Assembly (NCBI GenBank): GCA_963969495.1
Contig: OZ018333.1
Coordinates: forward strand, 16,471,937 to 16,535,936
DNA: 64,000 bases
DNA from: Ceratothoa steindachneri
Lineage: Eukaryota; Arthropoda; Malacostraca; Isopoda; Cymothoidae
Reading direction: 5' to 3'
Part shown: in pieces, positions 57,768 through 64,000 of the stretch
Layout of the letters: the number at the start of each line of letters is the position of its first letter
Position numbering within the stretch: position 1 is the stretch's first letter
Notes under the pieces: model-generated
Told to the model about the DNA's origin: nothing
The model's input: only the letters and a program-made list of their open reading frames with translations
Databases searched by the model: none
Translations under genes and position numbers: made by a program

Positions 57768-59260
57768 CAGGAATATCTGTGGTGAGCCTCTGCAACCTTG
57801 TCTGATGCCATTTGTTACTTCCATATCAGATATTGCTTTATTATCTATATATAATGTTGAGTCTCCTGTATATAATTTTGCAATGATATCTATAATTCTC
57901 TTATCACACTTAGAGTGGACAAGACTTTCTATCAGTACTTTTCTATTTACTGAGACAAAGGACTTCTTATAATCAATTGCTGTTATAACTAATGTTTTCT
58001 TTAGTTTTTTACTATTTCTTACACAATATTATATTTCCTCCTTACTGATATATCTTTTCTTATTTCTTCTGTGAACCAAATCTGCTCGGTTTCCCCTTTT
58101 GCTTTATCTATGTATCTTTTGCTTTATCTGTGCATCCTCTGTTTTATCTGTGTATCTTTTGCTTTATCTGTGTATCTTTTCTTGATGACTTTCTTCAAAT
58201 TTCTATCTGCACTCACCTTCATTAGACTCTCAAAAAAATCCATGTTTAATCCATCATCTCCCCTATTTCTAATGCTTTCTTCAAACTGTTTCACATATGC
58301 ATCTTCTGTTGTTTTATCTCCTCGTTTATAGTATTCTATGGTTTTATGCCCCTGTCACATTCTTTTGTTTGTGGTAGTTCGACATTTAAATTCAGCAGTC
58401 AACAAGCAGTGATCTGACAAATCAAAAAATTGCCTCTTTGACAATTTGCCTTTATATAAAGTCTTTATATTGGCTTTGGTTACATAAAATAAAGTCGGTA
58501 ATTGTGTAGACGATGGCCGGATCCTAGGCCTAGCCTTTTGAGGGCTATTTTGGGCTACTTTTTGTTGTTACTTTTTCAGAGATGAAATCAAAGAATTTTA
58601 TGGCGATTTTCGTTTTTATACTGGGAGCTGTGCCCCCCAGACCCTGTCCCAAAGGATTGAAACAGGGTAATCGCAGTGTTATCCCCATGGCGAGCCGTAC
58701 CCAACAACGAGCCGATGCTCAAAATAATCGCATCCGGCCATCGTCTACACAATTACCATAAAGTCTTTACACTTTTTTCATTTCCTTGTACTCTGGCGTT
58801 CAGGCCCTCACTTCTGTAGTCACAGTTTAGTATGGTTAGGTTCCATTTTTCAATTAATTCTATTAAGAACCCGCCAATTGCATTTTCCTTCTATTTACCT
58901 ATATATTCAAGATATGCATTAAAGTCCTCTAAAATCAGAATGTTTTCATTTTCATGTAAATTTAATCTAATATTTGCACAATTTTGTGGTTCCTTGGTAC
59001 TTCTCTCACATCCCAATACATTAACAATATTACAATTTTCTTTCCTTTTATATTTATATATTTATGTCTGGGTTTTCTAGCGGGCATTTCTTAACTTCAA
59101 TATTGTTATCTTTTCTATATAATGTCATCAAACCTCCTCCTTTCTTATCCGATATATTCCTTATACTTGCCAGACTGCTGCAAAGTTTATCTTTGCATAT
59201 TTATGTGTTTCTGTAATATATATTATTTTATTTTCTCCCAAATCTGACCTAACCTAACTC
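57768..59260 (-). pseudogene. LINE endonuclease and RT (main block)
   Basis: Minus-strand pieces: 'IIYITETHKYAKINF' (Glu motif) near 59210, 'ILILEDFNAYLEYIGK' (the DFN motif; Gly reads Glu) near 58920 and, after the MITE, 'FFDLSDHCLLTAEFKC' (SDH motif intact) near 58430. Next come 'AYVKQFEESIRNRGDDGLNM', a linker with four 'DKAKDTQ'-like repeats (58090-58190), then RT 'ITAIDYKKSFVSVNRKVLIE' (family FDSV) and 'TNGIRQGCRGSPQIFLIVLN'. The RT ends here at the 666-bp MITE. The catalytic box continues at 56981 as '[16 protein letters not shown]' (family ADDG; the first Asp reads Met). Confidence 0.8.
58490..58765. mobile_element. 260-bp MITE with perfect 8-bp target duplication
   Basis: The ends 'ggtaattgtgtagacgatgg' (58498) and its complement (ending 58757) match for 26 bp. 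Both flanks read ataaagtc (58490-58497 and 58758-58765). The interior has 'tatactgggagctgtgcccc' (58617), similar to 57226 and 62630, and the fragment 'ggattgaaacagggtaatcg'. An 8-bp duplication suits hAT or Merlin families; the GG start would favour Merlin, but no transposase is present to decide. Confidence 0.85.
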
Positions 59261-59605
59261 TTTATAATAAAATGTTAACATAACATAACATAACATAACA
59301 TAACATAACAATTGATTGAAACTCAGGATCATCGCAGGGTGGTCCTTCTGCAGTGATACTCCCCCACGAGCAGTCCCCTTGAATTTACTGGGGGGGTTTT
59401 CCCCCCAACAGCTTTTTACTGGCAGAAAAACCTAACCTAATGACAAACAATAACATAACATAACATAACATAACATATGGAGGGTTAACTTCTTATTTTA
59501 ACATAACATAACATAACATATAACATAACATATGTTATGTTATGTTATGTTATGTTATGTTATGTTAACATTTTATTATAAAGAGTTAGGTTAGGTCAGA
59601 TTTGG
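59242..59605. repeat. Palindrome built around (AACAT)n
   Basis: The left arm ('aaatctgacctaacctaact' plus 'ctttataataaaatgttaac', then (AACAT)n) is repeated inverted from about 59520 to 59605. The ~140-bp centre (59311-59450) is the module shared with the MITE at 57088-57753. The segment 'ggagggttaacttcttattt' with its palindromic AACAT/ATGTT tract occurs at 59477-59560 and again at about 59976-60060. Confidence 0.75.
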
Positions 59606-59879
59606 TTAGTAATTTATGATTGCCGATGTATCCACAAATCGATTTTTGTCAAAAATTCTTTACTTTTCATGGTAATTGTGCTTACATAAATGTGAAGCTA
59701 ACTCAAAGTACACATAAAACTGCATAAGAAAAACGCATTTTTAAATTCCTTTGTGAAAATGTGTTAAAACAAATCTTTACCATCATTTGAGTTGTAAAGT
59801 AGTAATTATAGGACTAAAGGTCACCACTTAAAAATTTACCAAAATAGGTGCATGTTGGATGGTAGAAAATATTTTTTCA

Positions 59880-60480
59880 ATATAGTGGTAGATTGTTGGA
59901 ATAGTTTGCCACCTGAGACATTAGACAGTCCAAACTTGAATGTTTTCAAATGCAGATTAGATGATTAAATGGAGATGGAGGGTTAACTTCTTATTTTAAC
60001 ATAACATAACATAACATAACATATAACATAACATATGTTATGTTATGTTATGTTATGTTAGTAGGTAGTCCAAATCTAAATGTATTTAAGAGTAGGTTGG
60101 ATGAGTTTATGGGAAGGGAAGGTTGTGATGGTTCCTAAGTTTTGTATATATTAATATTGTTTGTATATATCTATAGCTGCATGATTTAGTTCTTGACAAG
60201 CCTTGATTGGTGATACCCTTGTTTCTGGATGCAATCCTCTGCATGTAGTTTTCCTGGGAGTTTGGGTGCCTTGAAAAAAGAGGCCGCTTGACTCGGATGA
60301 CCTATGATGAGCCCTTGTGGCTTTTGTCATCCGTTATATTATATTGTGGGGGACTTTGATTTTGTCTTCCCCTGGTGATGGTGCTTTTTGTGGGTGGGTT
60401 TTGACGGAGGCAGATGACCTTTGATAGGCCCTTGTGGCTTTTGTCATCCGTGTAATTATGTTATGTTATGTTATGTTATC
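59880..60480 (+). pseudogene. LINE 3' ends with (TTATG)n tails
   Basis: Near 59895 the plus strand reads 'VDCWNSLPPETLDSPNLNVF' and 'KCRLDD'; near 60062 'SPNLNVFKSRLDEFMGREG' and a stop. These are two copies of the C-terminal 'WN.LP..V....V..FK.RLD' end of CR1/L2-type LINEs. The downstream untranslated part has 'cccttgtggcttttgtcatc' twice (60315, 60430) and ends in (TTATG)n at 60450-60475, a microsatellite 3' tail as expected for this group. Confidence 0.65.
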
Positions 60481-60579
60481 TTTAACATGCTTTCCAGCTC
60501 TATACTCTTAGAGGTAGTAAGTCCTTGTATATTTAGCAGTCTGACAGTGTAGCTTTCTCTATTCTTATTTGTTTAAAAA

Positions 60580-61644
60580 ATAACCCCTCTCACTAACTGA
60601 CCTCTTAATATACCATTCCCTCTCTCCTTGTTCTCTTTTTTCTCTCAGCTTCTCTCTCAACTCTTTCTCCCTTTCTCTTTCATTACATGTTAGATCTGGC
60701 TGGATAAACATTCTTGTATGCTGGTTTTGTTGTTGATTTCAATTTCTTTGCTTATTTTATGATTTGCTGCAATTTCTTCATTGAATCTTTTAGTTTAACT
60801 AGCATTCATCGGTCTATTGTTTCCATTTATTTTCTCCTGCTCCATTGTTCCTAACTTTGCTATTTCTACTATTTCTGATTTGTCTATTTTCATATAATTT
60901 CATTTGCAAAGATATCCAGGCAGATTGCTAATTCACGATCATGCTTCTCTTTTTTACTGATGTTTTTGTGTTCTATCTTAAATATCACTATATTGTTTTT
61001 TTCTTCCATTTCTATCTTCCTTCTCTTTAATAATTTCACAAACTTTGTTATATAGGTACATATCTAGATCTTTTTCCCTTTCCTCACATTTTTTATTTAG
61101 ATTATCAATCCTTTGTTGCATGTTCTCTATTTGCCACTTAAGCATTTCTAAATCCTTGTTTGTGGCATCATCTTTTGTACTATTTTGTTTGTTTATTACT
61201 CTCTTGTCTATCCTGAACCATATTTTCCACTACCTCTTTCAATCGCTTTACATTTTCCAGAGTTTGCTCATTGTCAACTTTAACTTCCTGTAACTCCACC
61301 TTCATTCTAACATTTTCTTCCTTGAGCTTTTTATTTTCCATCAGGTGTTTCTTTACTGTTGGTTTACACCTTCTTCAGAACCATAAGATATCTTCATCTC
61401 TCTCTATTTCCTTGTATAATATTTCTCCTATACCTTCACAGCATGTATGGTACCAAGATTCACATTTATCACATTGTAGGCCATCCTGATCTCCTTTTAA
61501 CTTCTTCCTGCATTGTTTATATTTATCCGGTTCCAGATTTTTTCTATTTTCTTGCTCGTATATTGGGCAAATTTTGTTTCCGTTAACTTTACCTATCTAA
61601 CTGCATTGTTTACATTCTTTTCTTCTTGCTCCTCTCTTTTCCAT
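60580..61644 (-). pseudogene. LINE ORF1 with PHD finger and coiled coil
   Basis: From ATG at 61644 the minus strand reads 'MEKRGARRKECKQCS' and, after one stop, 'CRKKLKGDQDGLQCDKCESW', 'YHTCCEGIGEILYKEIERDE' and 'RRCK', a PHD-type zinc finger (C4-H-C3 pattern, CxxC...H..C...C). A long amphipathic region follows ('ENKKLKEENVRMKVELQEVK', 'LENVKRLKEVVENM'). PHD-finger ORF1 proteins occur in several LINE families. Frameshifts begin near 61190. Family-wise it is not the ORF1 at 62948, which has a different finger spacing. Confidence 0.7.
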
Positions 61645-62947
61645 AATTTTTTCTGAATTTATTTTGATTAAACTTAAAAAAAATACACACTAGCTTCTCG
61701 CCAAATGTGTTTCTTGCAGTGTGGATGTGTCCTGTCCTTCCAGAAGAGTATTTAATAAACCTGAAGATCCATACTCCCATCCGCCAATGTTTATGTTTTT
61801 CAGCTGAAATCTATTGGGACGAAGTGATCTTATGTTCCTTCAAACACGCATATTTCTGAGGGCTTGAGTCCTAGTTCAAATCTACAAGGCATGATTTTTG
61901 TATTAATGTAAAAAAATTCCCCAAATTGACTGCAAACATTAAAAAAAAAAAAAAAAAGAGAAATGCTTTTCTCTTAGTTTATTGTCAGGGGTATAGCTTG
62001 GAAGTAGTGGCAAGGAAGGCGTGGTATCTTTCTTTAATTCCTATTTAGAGTCAAATGTTTGAAATAATGGCAATTTCTCTCAGTGGACTCAGAATTACAT
62101 TTTGTTTTAGCACATTTAAAAGCAAAATTATCTTTGATTGTAATGCTCAACCACACTCTTCACAATTAATTTGAACTTTAATTAAATTATGATTGGTTAA
62201 AAATGTTATTAATTTTTCTTGATCATAAAAATTCTGGAAAGTTCGAGAATATCTTTAGAGGAAGTTGTACTGATACTGTTTGACTGCAATATTAAAACTG
62301 AAATTCCTGCATAAAAGATCGTCTCTCCTCCTTCAAAACTAGTTCCTTTAAAAGATCTAGCTAATTATCTTTTAAATGTATAAAAATGATAATAAAAATG
62401 GTAAAAAAAGTGAAAGAAAATGATGGATGAAAAAACAAATATGAAAAAGTAAATATACAGTGATTAAAGTGATTTTAAATGGAATAAAAATTTATTAATT
62501 CATGATGTTACCCCTCTCTTCCCCATGAACCGCAGAAGCGATTTTGCTCCCCCACAAGTCCCAGAAATGAGTTGGTATTTATTTTTTATTAAATATGAGA
62601 ACATTATTGTATAAACAATTACAATTATATACTGGTGGGCTGCGTCCTCCCAGAATATAGTTAGCTTATTCATTTTATAGGGACTTCTTTGGTCTTAGCC
62701 GCCGTTGATACTGAGTAATGGTCGGTATATCCCATCTTTATTTTGTTTTGTATTTTTCTATTTAGTTTGTTTTTGTATTATTTTTCCTATTTATTAGTTT
62801 TTCTCATTTGTTTCTGTTTTTTTTTGTGTTTTTTTCTCAGTAAGGTATTCAACTTTTGCTAGGAGGATTCTAACTTTTTTCATTTATAATTCATTTGTGT
62901 TTGTTTTGCAGCCTTATTATTAATGGTGATGCATAACAGCAGGAGTA
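61645..62947. other. No gene recognised
   Basis: AT-rich. 62480-62660 contains 'tatactggtgggctgcgtcc', the motif also seen at 57226 and 58617, so part of another MITE of that group may be here. Nothing else is recognised. Confidence 0.4.
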
Positions 62948-63420
62948 ATGACCAGGAGGACGAGTGGTAGTAGTAGAAGGGGTATTGCGCAGGGTAAGTT
63001 ATCCCCTGCAACTCCTATTGGGGCTTCAGAGGCTGTTTTTCTCTTTGTAACTTTGAGATTTCCTGTTTTAAATAATGGGGAGGGGGGGGGGAGCATAGCC
63101 TGTGATGAATGTGGACAGTGGTGTCATAGGCCGCAGGTTTGCACTGGTTTGCCAACTGACTTTGTTAAGGACATATTAAAACACCAGGGAAAAGGAATTA
63201 AGTATGTGCACTAAATGCCGGTTACTGATTCCTTCTGCTGCGAGTGGTAAGACGGATCAGGCTGACTTGGTCTCTCTGAGGGAATGTATGACTTAGATGT
63301 TCAGTACTATTGCAGGACTCAGTAATTTAGTAATATTGATTGATATGAGGATTTTTGATAAATCTAAGCTTATCAAATACAAAATTTCCCAATTTTATTC
63401 CATTTCTCTCTCAATTTCTC
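62948..63420 (+). pseudogene. LINE ORF1 fragment with partial PHD finger
   Basis: The frame 62948-63214 starts 'MTRRTSGSSRRGI' and then has 'IACDECGQWCHRPQVCTGLP' and 'ILKHQGKGIKYV', the second half of a PHD-type finger (C..C..WCH....C). The first Cys pair is missing, with a poly-G run (63081-63092) where it should be. Past the stop, 'DLVSLRECM' and 'MFSTIAGLSNLV' suggest the coiled-coil part. It then stops being recognisable near 63420. Confidence 0.55.
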
Positions 63421-63446
63421 GCACCTGAATTAGTGTAGGTAGTGGG

Positions 63447-63930
63447 TTGGATCGATTGGGGTTAGAGTATAGATTTTTGGCCCGCTATAGCGAGATTCAC
63501 TGCCATTTAATGGATCGCTCGACTGCGCTCCACTGTGAAGACTGCGTTGTCCCCCAGACTGTTTGGCACTTTCTTGTTGCATGTCCCAGTCTGGGCGATC
63601 AACGTGCACATTACCTGTCCTGGTACCAGCATGGACGGAGTTGCTACCACCTGGCCTCTGTACTAGGGACAAGTTTGTGCACATTGACTGATGGACTTGC
63701 TGACTTTTGGGGGGAGGCTGGCCTTGTCCCCTTTATTTAACTATTTTTTTTGTTTTCTTTGTAGGTCGCACGTTCCTGCGCCGGGGGGAGGCAGACCTAC
63801 CCCTGACGCCGAAGCTTGCTTCCTGCTTGTTGTCATTTTCCATTTTTGTTGTTTTTTACATATTCTTATTTTAAAGTAGCCTAGTACTAGGCTGTCGTGA
63901 GTATGGCGACTTATGCCCAGGTAGGTAGTC
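63447..63930 (+). pseudogene. Jockey-like LINE C-terminus and 3' region
   Basis: The 97-codon frame 63447-63740 reads 'STALHCEDCVVPQTVWHFLV', 'ACPSLGDQRAHYLSWYQHG' and 'LADFWGEAGLVPFI', then a stop. It aligns to the end of 13739-14570 residue by residue. The 3' untranslated region (63741-63930) contains 'agtagcctagtactaggctg' and 'gcgacttatgccca', as at 14707-14765. The copy starts only at the C-terminal zinc region, so it is strongly 5'-truncated. Confidence 0.85.
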
Positions 63931-64000
63931 ACCAGACAATATTTCAACCTGATGCAACCTTGAAATGATAATGCCATCACACATTTCACTATTTGTTTGT

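Noticed and set aside
59245..59265. Arthropod telomere repeat (TTAGG)n
   Set aside because: Only two or three 'cctaa' units next to (AACAT)n; far too few for a telomeric array.

Overview
The window is eukaryotic, AT-rich genomic DNA with no intact host gene that I can support. It reads as a transposable-element graveyard from an arthropod. A malacostracan (decapod-like) crustacean is my best guess, because of the many 40-100 bp (TA)n arrays, abundant Penelope-like elements, several LINE clades, piggyBac, Tc1 and GTF2IRD2-like hAT relics. That placement is inference; no host marker gene is present. Almost every recognisable coding stretch carries frameshifts or stops.

Layout. 1-2440: two diverged ~0.9 kb copies of an AT-rich repeat. 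2600-4530: broken LINEs. 5434-6880: an LTR-type element holding only a Pol C-terminus. 7800-12640: an old LINE (endonuclease, RT, RNase H) split by a 2.5 kb hAT element with an 8-bp target duplication. 12640-18000: a plus-strand Jockey-like LINE with an internal deletion, abutting a minus-strand ORF1 fragment and a GC-rich, 5'-truncated minus-strand LINE. 18575-20520: (TA)n, a palindromic repeat and a piggyBac relic. 21400-24420 (minus): a Ty3/gypsy-like element with domain order protease-integrase-RT-RNase H. 26000-28740 (minus): a DIRS-like relic. 28690-30490: a Penelope-like element, a minisatellite and a hammerhead-like motif. 31093-33343: a second copy of the Pol-C-terminus LTR element, inserted in a LINE ORF1 fragment. 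35565-36267: a hAT-type MITE with an internal duplication. 36262-37570: another LINE fragment. 38894-45921: Penelope-like fragments, (TA)n arrays, a palindrome carrying two opposed tRNA-like sequences, a nearly intact Tc1 element and a Penelope head-to-head dimer with hammerhead-like motifs. 46100-47110: a degenerate C2H2 zinc-finger exon. 48400-55510: a CR1-type LINE with an esterase-bearing ORF1 and a repeat-rich 5' region. 55700-56665: a gypsy RNase H/integrase fragment. 56740-61644 (minus): one LINE with a PHD-finger ORF1, split by at least three later insertions. 62948-63990: two further LINE fragments.

The genes do not form a pathway. The biology here is transposition history: nested insertions, (TA)n arrays next to Penelope 3' ends, Tc1 landing inside a (TA)n array, and palindromic or MITE-like elements that share interior modules. 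The most interesting points are the integrase-before-RT order at 21400-24420, the tRNA-containing palindrome family, the hammerhead-like motifs in Penelope tails, an esterase-endonuclease reading-frame fusion in the CR1 element, and two independent copies of the same internally deleted LTR element.
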